Assembly (NCBI GenBank): GCA_046295175.1 | Contig: JBKBNY010000006.1 | Span: forward strand, 124,001-188,000 | From: JALOLV01 sp046295175 | GTDB lineage: Bacteria; Bacteroidota; Bacteroidia; Cytophagales; Spirosomataceae | Direction of reading: 5' to 3' | Length of the DNA stretch: 64,000 bases | Shown: one piece after another, positions 50,812 to 60,265 of the stretch | Layout: each line of letters opens with the position of its first letter | Numbering within the stretch: position 1 is the first letter of the stretch | Program-made: the position numbers and the translations under genes | The notes under the pieces: generated by a model | Database searches by the model: none | What the model was told of the DNA's origin: nothing | What the model saw: the letters and a program-made list of their open reading frames with translations, nothing else

Positions 50812-53322
50812 ATGAACTTTAAAAAACTATTGCCTCACCTGCTTGTAATCGTTGGATTTGCGGTTTTGGCACTATTCTATGCAAGCCCTTCGTTAAACGG
50901 AAAAGTTTTAATCCAACACGACCCAGTTCAAGCGGCTGGTGGAGCAAAAGAAATCATTGATTTTCACGCAAAAACAGGCGAATGGCCCTGGTGGACCAAT
51001 AGTATGTTTGGTGGTATGCCGGCGTATTTTGTTGGTGGGCATCACTTAGGTAGCATTTTTACATACATTGCTTGGTATTACAATCCACTTCCGGGCGGAA
51101 TCACCAATATGCTTTTTTGGTGCTTACTTGGAGCGTATATTTTATTTATCATTCTCGAATTAGAACTTTGGTTGGCTGTTCTCGGTGCCATTGCATATAC
51201 ATTCGCAACCCTTAATTTGCTCTGGATTGAGGCAGGACACGTATCAAAAGTTTATTCGCTGGCATTTGCACCAATGATGATTGCAGGTGTTCTGTTGGCC
51301 TTTCGAGGGAAGAAACTGGCAGGGGGAGTCTTATTTGCCTTAGCGTTTGGTTTAGAAATAAACGCCAATCACGTTCAGATAAATTATTACACTGCCATCG
51401 GTCTCGGAATTATCGTATTGGTCGAATTATACAAATCAATCAAAGAAAAAACAGTCAAAAACTTTATTTCGGCTTTGATTTTTGTAGGAATTGGCGGAAT
51501 CTTAGCTTTGGCATCCAATTCGGCAAGACTCTGGACAACTTACGAATACTCAAAAGAATCGACCCGTAGCAAATCTGAATTAACCAGCAACCCGAAAGCT
51601 GCCTCTGGCGGATTAGATAAAGATTATGCGTTTAGCGGTAGCCTTGCCAAACAAGAAACAATGACTTTATTGATTCCGAAATTTATGGGTGGGGCGTCAT
51701 TGGGCGAATTCGATACAAAATCAAAAACTTACAACGCACTTATTTCAAACGGTGTTCCAGCCGAAAACGCAAGTCAAATTATCGGTAGTTTACCATCCTA
51801 CTGGGGCGACCAAGGCATCATGACTGGTTCGATTTATGCAGGTGCAATCGTCATTTTCTTATTTGTGTTGGGTTTATTATTATCCAAAAATCGCTACAAA
51901 ATATCGTTTGGAATCGTTGCCATTTTCTTTTTGATGCTGGCTTGGGGTAAAAATCTTCCCGTTTTCAGTGATTTGATGTTTGACTATTTCCCGATGTATA
52001 ATAAATTCCGTGATGTTAAGATGATTTTGTCTTTGCAACAACTCTTTATGGTAGGTGTTGGCATTTTCGGAATCAAAACTTTGATTGACACAAAGCCGTC
52101 ATTCGCCGAAATCAAAAAACCGTTTTTAATCAGTTTAGGCATTACGGGTGGGCTTTGTTTGATTTTTGCCTTGTTGCCTTCACTTTTTGTAAGTTTCAGT
52201 TCAGAAAGCGACCAAAATTTGGTTCAACAATTATCGCAAAGTTTTGGAAATCAACAAGTTGCACAATCTGTTTTAAATAGTATCATCGAAGACCGTGCAT
52301 CATTGATGCAAGGCGATGCTTGGCGTAGTTTAATATTTATTTTGATTGCAGCAGCAGCTATTTGGGCATTTGTACAAAACAAAATCAATGCTCAAATCCT
52401 AACCATTGCTCTTACGTTATTTGTCACAGTCGATTTGGTATTGGTTGATAAACGTTACGTAAACAAAGACGACTTTAAGCCAAAAGTTCGTACAACTGAT
52501 GAATTGTTCCAGCCAACTGTGGCCGATACCGAAATCTTGAAAGATAAAGATTTAAGCTATCGTGTAATCGACCTACCGGGCGGCGTGTTTAGCGATGGGC
52601 GACCATCCTATTTCCATAAATCAATTGGTGGTTATCATGGTGCAAAAATGCGTCGCTATCAAGAAGTAGTAGATAATCAATTATCAAAACAATTAGACGC
52701 TTTTTACACAGAACTACGCAAAGAAAACTTAACACAAGACATTGTCAATCAAGCTCTTAGCAAGCAAACCGTGCTTAATATTCTTAATACACGCTATGTG
52801 GTTATTAACCCTGAAGCAGCACCCATTCGTAATCCTTATGCATTAGGTAATGGCTGGTTTGTTAGCAATGTTAAAGTTGTGGCAAATGCAGATGAAGAGA
52901 TTAAAGAATTGGGTAGTTTCAATCCAAAACAAACTGTTTTGATTGATAAACGATATGAAGAATTTGTAAAAGGAAAGAGCCTTCAAGCAGACTCGTCTGC
53001 AACGATTAAATTGACTGAATATCAACCAAATAAACTGGTTTACGAATCAGATAGTAAAACTGAACAAGTGGCTGTTTTCTCTGAAATGTATTACCGTGGA
53101 AACCAAGATTGGGTTGCAACAATAGACGGAAAAGAAGCTCCGCATTTTAGAGCCGATTATTTGCTTAGAGGAATGGTTGTGCCAGCAGGTAAACACAAGA
53201 TTGAGTTTAAATTTGCTCCAGCGTCGGTAACAACTGGTAAAAAAATTGACATGTTTGCCTCGATTGCTTTGGTAATTTGCTTGATTGGAGCGATTTTTAT
53301 GGAAATCCGAAAAAAGGACTAA
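50812..53322 (+). CDS. YfhO-family integral membrane protein
   Basis: The 836 aa protein has about 13 membrane helices grouped in residues 8-450 and 505-545, a large polar domain (about 550-800) and a final helix (KIDMFASIALVICLIGAIF). Typical YfhO markers are LFYASPSLNGKVLIQHD, WPWWTNSMFGGMPAYFVGG and YRGNQDWVATIDGKEA. YfhO belongs to the GT-C-like glycosyltransferase superfamily and is implicated in Gram-positive lipoteichoic-acid glycosylation. The role in Bacteroidota is unknown. The next gene is a cytosolic glycosyltransferase, after a strong terminator. Confidence 0.88.
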   Translation: MNFKKLLPHLLVIVGFAVLALFYASPSLNGKVLIQHDPVQAAGGAKEIIDFHAKTGEWPWWTNSMFGGMPAYFVGGHHLGSIFTYIAWYYNPLPGGITNMLFWCLLGAYILFIILELELWLAVLGAIAYTFATLNLLWIEAGHVSKVYSLAFAPMMIAGVLLAFRGKKLAGGVLFALAFGLEINANHVQINYYTAIGLGIIVLVELYKSIKEKTVKNFISALIFVGIGGILALASNSARLWTTYEYSKESTRSKSELTSNPKAASGGLDKDYAFSGSLAKQETMTLLIPKFMGGASLGEFDTKSKTYNALISNGVPAENASQIIGSLPSYWGDQGIMTGSIYAGAIVIFLFVLGLLLSKNRYKISFGIVAIFFLMLAWGKNLPVFSDLMFDYFPMYNKFRDVKMILSLQQLFMVGVGIFGIKTLIDTKPSFAEIKKPFLISLGITGGLCLIFALLPSLFVSFSSESDQNLVQQLSQSFGNQQVAQSVLNSIIEDRASLMQGDAWRSLIFILIAAAAIWAFVQNKINAQILTIALTLFVTVDLVLVDKRYVNKDDFKPKVRTTDELFQPTVADTEILKDKDLSYRVIDLPGGVFSDGRPSYFHKSIGGYHGAKMRRYQEVVDNQLSKQLDAFYTELRKENLTQDIVNQALSKQTVLNILNTRYVVINPEAAPIRNPYALGNGWFVSNVKVVANADEEIKELGSFNPKQTVLIDKRYEEFVKGKSLQADSSATIKLTEYQPNKLVYESDSKTEQVAVFSEMYYRGNQDWVATIDGKEAPHFRADYLLRGMVVPAGKHKIEFKFAPASVTTGKKIDMFASIALVICLIGAIFMEIRKKD

Positions 53323-53333
53323 TTTTGTTTTCT

Positions 53334-53370
53334 AAGTGTGGCATGATTTGAAATCATGCCACACTTTTAT
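53334..53370 (+). terminator. Rho-independent terminator after the YfhO gene
   Basis: AAGTGTGGCATGATTT (53334-53349) pairs perfectly with AAATCATGCCACACTT (53351-53366), followed by TTTATTC. Confidence 0.92.
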
Positions 53371-53390
53371 TCATTTCAAAAATAACTGCC

Positions 53391-54530
53391 TTGCCCATCA
53401 CAATAGTAAATCGTCATTATCCGCCCAATCTCGGAATCACGGGCGAATCGGCTTGGGATTTAGCCAAATACCTCATCGAAAAACATCAAATTGAAGTTCA
53501 CATTGTTCATATCAACCGCAGCTATGATGGAGGCGGACAAATGCGTGAACCTGTAGGAATTACCCACAAAATCAATACAATTTACGAAGGTAAAAACAAG
53601 TTTTTGAGGTTTACAGCCGGACCTTTGGACGGTTTATTGTTGATTCTCAAGGCAATTCGACTGAAAAAAGGCACAATTATCTGCATGACAAGCCCTCCAC
53701 TCCTACCATTTTGGGCATCGGTTTTGTTCTCAATATTCAAAAGGGATTGGGTTTTATGGTCGATGGATTTATTTCCTGAGGGTTTTGTTTCGACAGGACA
53801 AATCAAGGAATCGAATTGGATATATCGACAAATTATTAGGCTCACTTATCGAAATGCACCCAAGAGATTAATCGCTTTAGGTCCCAAACAGGCATCTTTT
53901 TTAGAAACGAAATACAATAAGTCGATTCCTCAGATAATTCTACCGTGTGGTGTGCTACTCAATCAAGAACGAGATAACGCTCAACCAAGTTGGAGAAAAA
54001 ATGATGATAAAATTTATTTAGGTTACGCAGGTAATGTCGGAGATGCACATTCGGATGATTTTTTGATTTCAATAATCAAAAATATAAATCCTAACAAACA
54101 TCACTTGGTATTAGCACTTTATGGCACTAAGGCAGAAAATGTTTTAAAATTTGCCAAAAACAGAGATGGAATCACGATTTTAAAAAATATCCCAAGAAGT
54201 CAATTACATTTTATTGATATTCATTTAGTAAGTCTTCTAAAAACTTGGACGCACGTCGCAGTTCCTTCAAAAGCAATCAGTTCGGTTTGTGCGGGAGGAA
54301 GTATTTTGTTTTGTGGAAGTTCAGAAAGCGATAGTTGGTATCTCAATCAATCGGCTGGCTGGTTGATTGATGAAAATTCTGAAATCGAAAATCAAGTTAA
54401 GTACTTTTTAGAGAAAATTACACCCGAAGAAGTCAATACAAAACGCCAGAATGCCGAAAAAGTGGTAATTGATTTGAATAATTATTTGCTAAATGCTTAT
54501 GAAGAGATTGCCAGAATGTCTCAAGATTGA
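53391..54530 (+). CDS. Glycosyltransferase family 4-like protein
   Basis: The 379 aa protein starts with ITIVNRHYPPNLGITGESAWDLAKYL, the usual N-terminal strand and glycine loop of GT4/GT-B enzymes. No ATG is available: the frame begins at a TTG (53391), which places the start just before that strand, so TTG is the probable start. The C-terminal half has GYAGNVGDAHSDDF, VPSKAISSVCAGGSILFCG (nucleotide-sugar binding) and WYLNQSAGWLIDENSE. It resembles WbuB-type transferases for surface polysaccharides; substrate unknown. It overlaps the next convergent gene by ten bases. Confidence 0.83.
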   Translation: MPITIVNRHYPPNLGITGESAWDLAKYLIEKHQIEVHIVHINRSYDGGGQMREPVGITHKINTIYEGKNKFLRFTAGPLDGLLLILKAIRLKKGTIICMTSPPLLPFWASVLFSIFKRDWVLWSMDLFPEGFVSTGQIKESNWIYRQIIRLTYRNAPKRLIALGPKQASFLETKYNKSIPQIILPCGVLLNQERDNAQPSWRKNDDKIYLGYAGNVGDAHSDDFLISIIKNINPNKHHLVLALYGTKAENVLKFAKNRDGITILKNIPRSQLHFIDIHLVSLLKTWTHVAVPSKAISSVCAGGSILFCGSSESDSWYLNQSAGWLIDENSEIENQVKYFLEKITPEEVNTKRQNAEKVVIDLNNYLLNAYEEIARMSQD

Positions 54531-55213
54531 GCGAAATAATTTTTAATTATTTTCGGAATCGGGAATTTCATTTTAAAATCTTTCACTGCCAAAACTAATA
54601 ATGGCTTTGCCAAAGAAATATCTGGAAAAAACTGACTATCTACCTCAATATCAATTACTTTTGCGAGTGTAGCTTTTCCATTTGCGGGCGAGTTAGTAAT
54701 CAATAAATCTTTGCGGAGCTTTTGAGCCAATTTGAGCGGAAAAAATTTAGTAGAAATCGGGAAATAAAAATTACGTTTCCTCAAATGAACTTTGAAGAAA
54801 GTCTTTCTATTATTTGAAACTTCAAAGATTTCTTCGTCTTGATTTACTTTCTTAACCTCAAAATCTGCTAATTCTTTAGGTATTCCCCAGTTTTCGATGC
54901 CATTCCAAACCGAATCATAAGAAGAAACATAAATCTTTGAAATCGAATAAATCTTTTTGTTATTCAAGTTAAACATCCCGGGTACAAAAAGTAATTCACG
55001 ATAAGGCCCAACCCCAGATTCGGCATAATCAACAAGCATAACTGTACCGAAGAATCCGTCAAAACTTTCGGCTTGATAATCAGATAAAAAACCAAATTTT
55101 TCTACAAATTCTCTCGGAAATTTATAGATGAAAATGTATCCGTTGCCTTTGAGGTTCCAAGGAGGAGTTACTGTCTTTTCAGGTTTTGGAAGTTTATCTG
55201 TATCAAAATACAT
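54521..55213 (-). CDS. Acetoacetate decarboxylase-like protein
   Basis: The protein is 230 aa from the ATG at 55213 (MYFDTDKLPKPEKTVTPPW). A longer frame starts at 55252 and overlaps the Fpg gene by 25 bases, so the shorter form is preferred. The fold is of the acetoacetate-decarboxylase (ADC) superfamily: YIFIYKFPREFVEKFG, ESGVGPYRELLFVPGMF, SKIYVSSYDSVWNGIENWGIPKELADF. A Schiff-base Lys cannot be confidently placed. Many members have activities other than decarboxylation. It follows Fpg directly and is probably co-transcribed with it. Confidence 0.8.
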   Translation of the reverse strand: MYFDTDKLPKPEKTVTPPWNLKGNGYIFIYKFPREFVEKFGFLSDYQAESFDGFFGTVMLVDYAESGVGPYRELLFVPGMFNLNNKKIYSISKIYVSSYDSVWNGIENWGIPKELADFEVKKVNQDEEIFEVSNNRKTFFKVHLRKRNFYFPISTKFFPLKLAQKLRKDLLITNSPANGKATLAKVIDIEVDSQFFPDISLAKPLLVLAVKDFKMKFPIPKIIKNYFAQS

Positions 55214-55227
55214 AAATCGTTGAAAAA

Positions 55228-56034
55228 TTAGAGTTTTTGCTGGCTCGGACATAGAAAAGTTGTCCTACCTCCTACTTTGATAATTTGGATTTTCTCTTGG
55301 CAATTGGGGCATTTACCAATGAGTTCGGCAATCTGAGTATTTCCCCAACCTCGTGCATGAATCAAAAAATCCTTTGGGAATTCGTCATAATTGGCTTGCT
55401 TTTCAATGGCAGTTTCAATCACAAATCTCATTGATTCAAAAATCGCCATTTTTTGGTTATCCAACAACTGATTTGCTAATTTTTCGGGATGAACATTGGC
55501 CTGAAATAGCACTTCATCAACAATCCAATTGCCGATTCCAGCAACGGTCGATTGGTCGAGTAAGACCGATTTGATTGGTGCTTTTCTAACGCTCAATATT
55601 CGGTTTAGTTCATCAAAAGAAATTTCGAGGGCATCTTTATTTATTTTCTTTGATTTGAGATATTCATCCACATTCTCGACGATGCCAATCCTTTCAAATT
55701 TTCTTGGACAAAGAAACCCTAACTTGAAGCCATTAGTAAAATGAAAAATGATTCTTGCAAAACGTGGAGTATCTTCGGGGTCTTTGAAATAGGCTAAATC
55801 ACCAGTCATTCCGAAATGAAAATGAAGCCAGTACGGGGCATCAAGCTGGACAAAAAGATTTTTGCCAACTCTTTTTGTACTAATAAAACTACGTTTTTTG
55901 AGTTTTTGAGATAAAGAATCGTAGTCGGTTGTAAGGAGTTTTGTATCTTCTACAAATACATCTGCTATTGACTGATTTAGACTTGTTTCTTCAAAATATC
56001 GGCGATAAGTCTCAACTTCTGGTAATTCGGGCAT
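55228..56034 (-). CDS. Fpg/Nei-family DNA glycosylase
   Basis: The 268 aa enzyme starts at MPELPEVETY (ATG 56034); an upstream frame to 56067 would bury the catalytic Pro2, which must be N-terminal after Met removal. Pro2, Glu3, the beta-hairpin Lys (RVGKNLFVQL) and GNWIVDEVLFQANVHPE of the helix-two-turn-helix are present. The C-terminal zinc finger is CPNCQEKIQIIKVGGRTTFLCPSQQKL: the first two Cys and the third are present, but the fourth (normally CPxCQ) is Gln. It excises oxidised purines such as 8-oxoguanine. It is co-directional with the downstream ADC-like gene. Confidence 0.9.
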   Translation of the reverse strand: MPELPEVETYRRYFEETSLNQSIADVFVEDTKLLTTDYDSLSQKLKKRSFISTKRVGKNLFVQLDAPYWLHFHFGMTGDLAYFKDPEDTPRFARIIFHFTNGFKLGFLCPRKFERIGIVENVDEYLKSKKINKDALEISFDELNRILSVRKAPIKSVLLDQSTVAGIGNWIVDEVLFQANVHPEKLANQLLDNQKMAIFESMRFVIETAIEKQANYDEFPKDFLIHARGWGNTQIAELIGKCPNCQEKIQIIKVGGRTTFLCPSQQKL

Positions 56035-56143
56035 TGTAAAAATCATTGTTTTGAAATATAAACCCACGAATTAGTTTTTTGTTTTGGCTCGTTATCTTGC
56101 AAAATATCGAAGATTTAGTACATTTGAAGAAACATAAATCTCA

Positions 56144-56398
56144 ATGAAAAAACTAACCTTATCTCTATCAATTACTTTAGGCTTATTTAGCTGCTCAAAA
56201 TCACCCGAATCGGCCGCAAAAGAAGTTTGTGATTGCTACAAACAACTCAGCGACACAAAATTGAGCGAAATCGGCACAAAAACTAAAGAATGTACCGAAT
56301 TAGCAAGCAAATTTGGTGGACAATTTAAAGATGATGATTTGAAAAAATATACGATTGGCGTTGCCGATTGTGCTACTGGCGGAGTTTTCAGCAAATAG
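56144..56398 (+). CDS. Small putative lipoprotein
   Basis: The 84 aa protein has a signal peptide MKKLTLSLSITLGLFSC with a lipobox (LFSC, Cys 17) and a mature part of about 67 residues with three further Cys (VCDCY, KECTEL, ADCAT). The CDCY and ECT spacing suggests disulfide bonds. The family is not recognised; it is similar in style to short Bacteroidota lipoproteins. It diverges from the Fpg gene and converges on the BNR protein gene. Confidence 0.72.
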   Translation: MKKLTLSLSITLGLFSCSKSPESAAKEVCDCYKQLSDTKLSEIGTKTKECTELASKFGGQFKDDDLKKYTIGVADCATGGVFSK

Positions 56399-56442
56399 TA
56401 TTTTAGTATTTATGCTTGATTATCAATCATAAAAACCTTTTA

Positions 56443-59079
56443 CTAATCTCTAACCAATTTCAAAACTTTCGATTTGTTTCCATTTATGAGTCTTAAATAA
56501 AAAAGGCCTTTATATGCAGGGCTGAGATTTATTTTTTTCCCATATCGAAGAGCTTTGGGTTTCAAATCTTCTTCATAAATGATTCTCCCGACAACATCCA
56601 CTACCTGAATTTTTTCGATGTTTACATAATCTGATTTTACGTAAATATTTCCATCGGTGTTGGGGTTTGGATAGACCATAGCATTCATACTGTAAAAATC
56701 ATCGGCCTGTGGAAGTTTCTCTCTAACCAAATCTGTAACCCAAATTCCTCGTCCAAACGTAGCAGCATAGAGTTTTTTGGTGGTGTAGTTAATCTCTAAT
56801 TCATGAACGATTACATTTGGTAAATTGCCGATTAAGGGTTTCCATTCATTTGTGCCTTCAACTAAATAATAAACCCCAATATCCATCCCGACATACAAAA
56901 TATCGGTATCTTCATCTGATTGATAAACGATACAATTAACGGGTAAATTCGGTAAATTAAAACTGATATTTTCCCAAGTTTCGCCAGCATCCGACGAATA
57001 AATCACCTTTCTTCCATCAATAAAGTTGCTCAAAACCGCCCACACTCTATCAGGTTCTTGGTTGTCAACCACCATATAAGTTACGTACGATTCACGGTAG
57101 GCATCTTGATTAGTAAAACTCCATGTCTTTCCTGCATCTTGAGTTTTGAAAATCACAGCGTCTGATTTGGTAAGCGGTGTATTTTTCTTTGCTACATAAA
57201 TGATATTCGGATTTGAAGTTGGAATTGCCAATGCAGTCGAAAGCGTTGGTTGACGAGTATTAGGATTAATAATGAAATTTGAGAGCGGATTCAGTGTATT
57301 ATTATCGCTACCAATTTTGACTCGGTGTACATTTCCGCCCGCAATCGTTACGAAACCCTGTTCTTTATTGATTACAAATGGGGTTGTCCATTCTCCAGTA
57401 TCGCTATTTCCAAGTGGTGGAAAAACTTGTTTTTGGCGTTTATTTACATCATTTGCGTCATAAAAAGTAATAAATCCGTATTGCGACGACCCATAAACCC
57501 AATTATCGACCAATGCACCTTCCATGCCATCGCCACCGAATTCGGTTGACCAAGGGCGATTCGGAACACTCAAGAACATCGCATTGTCTTGGGCTCCGGT
57601 TAGGATATTTTGACCATTGTCAGAAACCGCCAACCGATAACATGAAGTCGCATTGATACCTACACTGATAAATTTCCACGAAAGATTTTGTGTAGTACTC
57701 GGAATTATCTCTTTTGTAACATAAAGCCCGCCATCGTTGCACAGATAAATCGTTTTGTTTAAAGGATTGTACATCAACTGATGCTGGTCGGGGTGGATTG
57801 TATTGTATCCTGTTGCAAAACGCCAGGTTGTTCCGCCATCGCTTGTTTCGGCAAGCACAAGCCCGCCCACGTAAACCTTCTGCGGATTCGTTGGGTGTAC
57901 CATGATGCACAAGTCATAAAAACCTTGCCCGCCCGAGGCCGTAAAGCTCGTTGAAAGAATATTACCCGTAAATGGCGTTTTTTGCCAAGTGAGTCCGCCA
58001 TCAAAACTACGGTAAAATCCTTCAAAGCCATTATTTAGATTACAAGCAACTGCATAAACAGTAGATGGCTGCGTAGGTGCATAGGCAATTTCGATTCGCT
58101 GAACACGCGTTGAGGTTATTGTAGTGTTGATTAGCCGCCAAGTATTCCCTGCGTCTTCAGAACGCCAAATACCAGCTTCACCCGTTCTTGTGGTTGCAAC
58201 ATAGACTCCAGTTGCTAACAGAATATCAGAATTTGTAGGGTCTTGTACAATCGAAGACGACATTTTATTTAGGACTAAATTCCAACTGTCGCCGCCATCT
58301 TTAGATTTCAAAATACCTTTTGTGCCACAAACCAAAACTTCCTTTGAATTCTTCGGATTTATCCAAATTGTCCGATTGATTGAATTTATTCCTTCTTCAA
58401 GATTATTTTTTAATCCGGTTTGTTTCCAGTTTCTACCGCCATCTGTGCTTTTCCAAACGCCGATTCCGTAGTAAGTATTTCTTTTTCTATCAGCCGTATA
58501 TAAATCATATCCAATGTAGGCAAAATCCGAAAGCGAAATGTAGAGCGTTTCGGGGTTGTTGGGGTCAATCGCAATCCAACTTATTCGCATTATCGGTAAT
58601 TTATCTCCAAGAGGCGTATAATTCTTTCCGCCATCGGTCGTTTTCCAAATTCCGCCTTGTCCGAAGCCTAAATAAAAAGTTAGACTGTCTTTTGGATGAA
58701 AAGCAATACAATTAATTCGTCCGATACCGAAAAGATTGGGGTCGCCATAAGGCCCAGCGGGCGACCAATCGGGTGCTGATTTAACCCTTGCATTTTCGAT
58801 TTGACTTTGTTTTTCTTGATAAGCATTATGGTTGTTCAATAAAACCTCATTTGAGGGCATCTCGCCATCATTATCAACACGTCTTAGCAAATCGTACTCA
58901 TAACGAGCCATCCATTTCCAACCCTTCGTACCTTGTGGTTGACGGTTGAGCCAATCTCTGAATCGTTCTTCGTATTCGTGCAAATTTTTTGATTCACTTA
59001 ATTGTGGGATTTCTTGTGCCTGAAGATTATCGACAAAAGAAGTTAGCAGTAGAATGATTGCAAAATAAAATTTTCTCAT
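56443..59079 (-). CDS. T9SS-exported BNR/sortilin-like repeat protein
   Basis: The 878 aa protein has a signal peptide (MRKFYFAIILLLTSFVDNLQAQ), then VPS10/sortilin-type BNR repeats of the form GGIWKTTDGGKNYTPLG, VWKSTDGGRNWKQTG, LKSKDGGDSWNLVLN, WRSEDAGNTWRL, YRSFDGGLTWQKT, FKTQDAGKTWSFT and YSSDAGETWENI (Asp-box motifs). The last 75 residues are a type A T9SS sorting domain (YPNPNTDGNIYVKSD, VDVVGRIIYEEDL, LSPAYKGLFYLRLINGNKSKVLKLVRD). It is expected to be secreted or attached to the cell surface. The beta-propeller may bind or hydrolyse glycans, but no active site is identified. It is expressed alone on the minus strand. Confidence 0.9.
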   Translation of the reverse strand: MRKFYFAIILLLTSFVDNLQAQEIPQLSESKNLHEYEERFRDWLNRQPQGTKGWKWMARYEYDLLRRVDNDGEMPSNEVLLNNHNAYQEKQSQIENARVKSAPDWSPAGPYGDPNLFGIGRINCIAFHPKDSLTFYLGFGQGGIWKTTDGGKNYTPLGDKLPIMRISWIAIDPNNPETLYISLSDFAYIGYDLYTADRKRNTYYGIGVWKSTDGGRNWKQTGLKNNLEEGINSINRTIWINPKNSKEVLVCGTKGILKSKDGGDSWNLVLNKMSSSIVQDPTNSDILLATGVYVATTRTGEAGIWRSEDAGNTWRLINTTITSTRVQRIEIAYAPTQPSTVYAVACNLNNGFEGFYRSFDGGLTWQKTPFTGNILSTSFTASGGQGFYDLCIMVHPTNPQKVYVGGLVLAETSDGGTTWRFATGYNTIHPDQHQLMYNPLNKTIYLCNDGGLYVTKEIIPSTTQNLSWKFISVGINATSCYRLAVSDNGQNILTGAQDNAMFLSVPNRPWSTEFGGDGMEGALVDNWVYGSSQYGFITFYDANDVNKRQKQVFPPLGNSDTGEWTTPFVINKEQGFVTIAGGNVHRVKIGSDNNTLNPLSNFIINPNTRQPTLSTALAIPTSNPNIIYVAKKNTPLTKSDAVIFKTQDAGKTWSFTNQDAYRESYVTYMVVDNQEPDRVWAVLSNFIDGRKVIYSSDAGETWENISFNLPNLPVNCIVYQSDEDTDILYVGMDIGVYYLVEGTNEWKPLIGNLPNVIVHELEINYTTKKLYAATFGRGIWVTDLVREKLPQADDFYSMNAMVYPNPNTDGNIYVKSDYVNIEKIQVVDVVGRIIYEEDLKPKALRYGKKINLSPAYKGLFYLRLINGNKSKVLKLVRD

Positions 59080-59166
59080 GCAAAGGGCTTAAAACACTAA
59101 TATAACGATATTTATAAATAGATGGTTGGATATTGATAGAATTAATAAACCAAATTTATCCATAAA

Positions 59167-60135
59167 TCACTTAATTTTCAAAAACCTTTTAACCTCAACA
59201 AGTGTAGTCTTGGGGTCTTCTTCCATCGGTGTATGTCCTAAATTCGGTAAAATCACTAAAGTATCATTGGGTAAATCTTTGTGGAACTTTTGGGCAACAT
59301 CGGTCGGAATCAAACCATCTTCGGCACCCCACAAAATCAAAGTTGGGGTTTGAATATCTTTGATTTGAGCAGATTTATTGGTATTTTTTTCGTTGGGTTT
59401 CGGAGTAAATGCCATCATTCTATCCAAAAATGCCTGTCGATTGCCTTCACGAAGAGATAATTCAAAGTATCGGTCAACCAATTCATCTGTCACTTTATTG
59501 TCATTTACATAAACATTTTTTACACTACTCTCTACCGCCGAACGTGGTAAAATGACCTTAAAAATATTATTAATAATCGGCATTCTTGCCAATCTAAACA
59601 TTATCGGCACCGATTTTGGCTTTGTCGGATACCCACCCGCATCTACCAAAATGAGCTTTTCTACTTTGTTAGGATAAACCAAAGTGTAATTCCACGCGAT
59701 ACTTCCACCGAGCGAATTTCCGCAGAGAATCGCCCTCTTCACACCTAAATTTTCTAAAAACTTATCAATAAAACCTATGTAAAACGTAATCGAATAATTC
59801 TTTGAAGGATTTGGCCCGGTCAACCCATAGGCGGGTAAATCCATCGAAATTACTCGTTTTGAATTCTTCAAATCATTCACCCAACCTTCCCACGTATGCA
59901 GGCTCGCACCTGTACCGTGTATCAAAATCAATGGTAACGAATCATTTTGATTGCCTTCATCACGATAATGCACATTCATTCCATCAATCTCAATAAATTT
60001 GGAAGCCTGATTGGTATATTTAATTTTTAATGTATCAATAGGGATGTCATTTTCCCAAAAGATGGCTAATCCGCCAATGATTAAGATTGAAATAACAAAA
60101 AATAAGAACTTGAGTACCTTGATAGTCTTTTTCAT
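59167..60135 (-). CDS. Membrane-anchored alpha/beta hydrolase
   Basis: The 322 aa protein has an N-terminal helix (about 8-27) and a canonical alpha/beta hydrolase fold. The oxyanion region is LILIHGTGASLHTWEGW, the nucleophile elbow is LCGNSLGGSIAWNY (Ser), the acid is in TLILWGAEDGLIP and the base is in LPNLGHTPMEEDP. This fits esterases or lipases of the MhpC/haloperoxidase-like type; the substrate is not deducible. It diverges from the acyl-CoA synthetase gene with about 130 bases between the start codons. Confidence 0.9.
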   Translation of the reverse strand: MKKTIKVLKFLFFVISILIIGGLAIFWENDIPIDTLKIKYTNQASKFIEIDGMNVHYRDEGNQNDSLPLILIHGTGASLHTWEGWVNDLKNSKRVISMDLPAYGLTGPNPSKNYSITFYIGFIDKFLENLGVKRAILCGNSLGGSIAWNYTLVYPNKVEKLILVDAGGYPTKPKSVPIMFRLARMPIINNIFKVILPRSAVESSVKNVYVNDNKVTDELVDRYFELSLREGNRQAFLDRMMAFTPKPNEKNTNKSAQIKDIQTPTLILWGAEDGLIPTDVAQKFHKDLPNDTLVILPNLGHTPMEEDPKTTLVEVKRFLKIK

Positions 60136-60265
60136 AATTGATTTTAAGGGGTCTTGAAATAATTCTTCAAAATTATTTATTATATCTATACTACTAAATT
60201 AAATTTAACAATATCTTTGATTTATTATATTTTTGAAAAAACTGTCTATTATCCCTTATATTATC

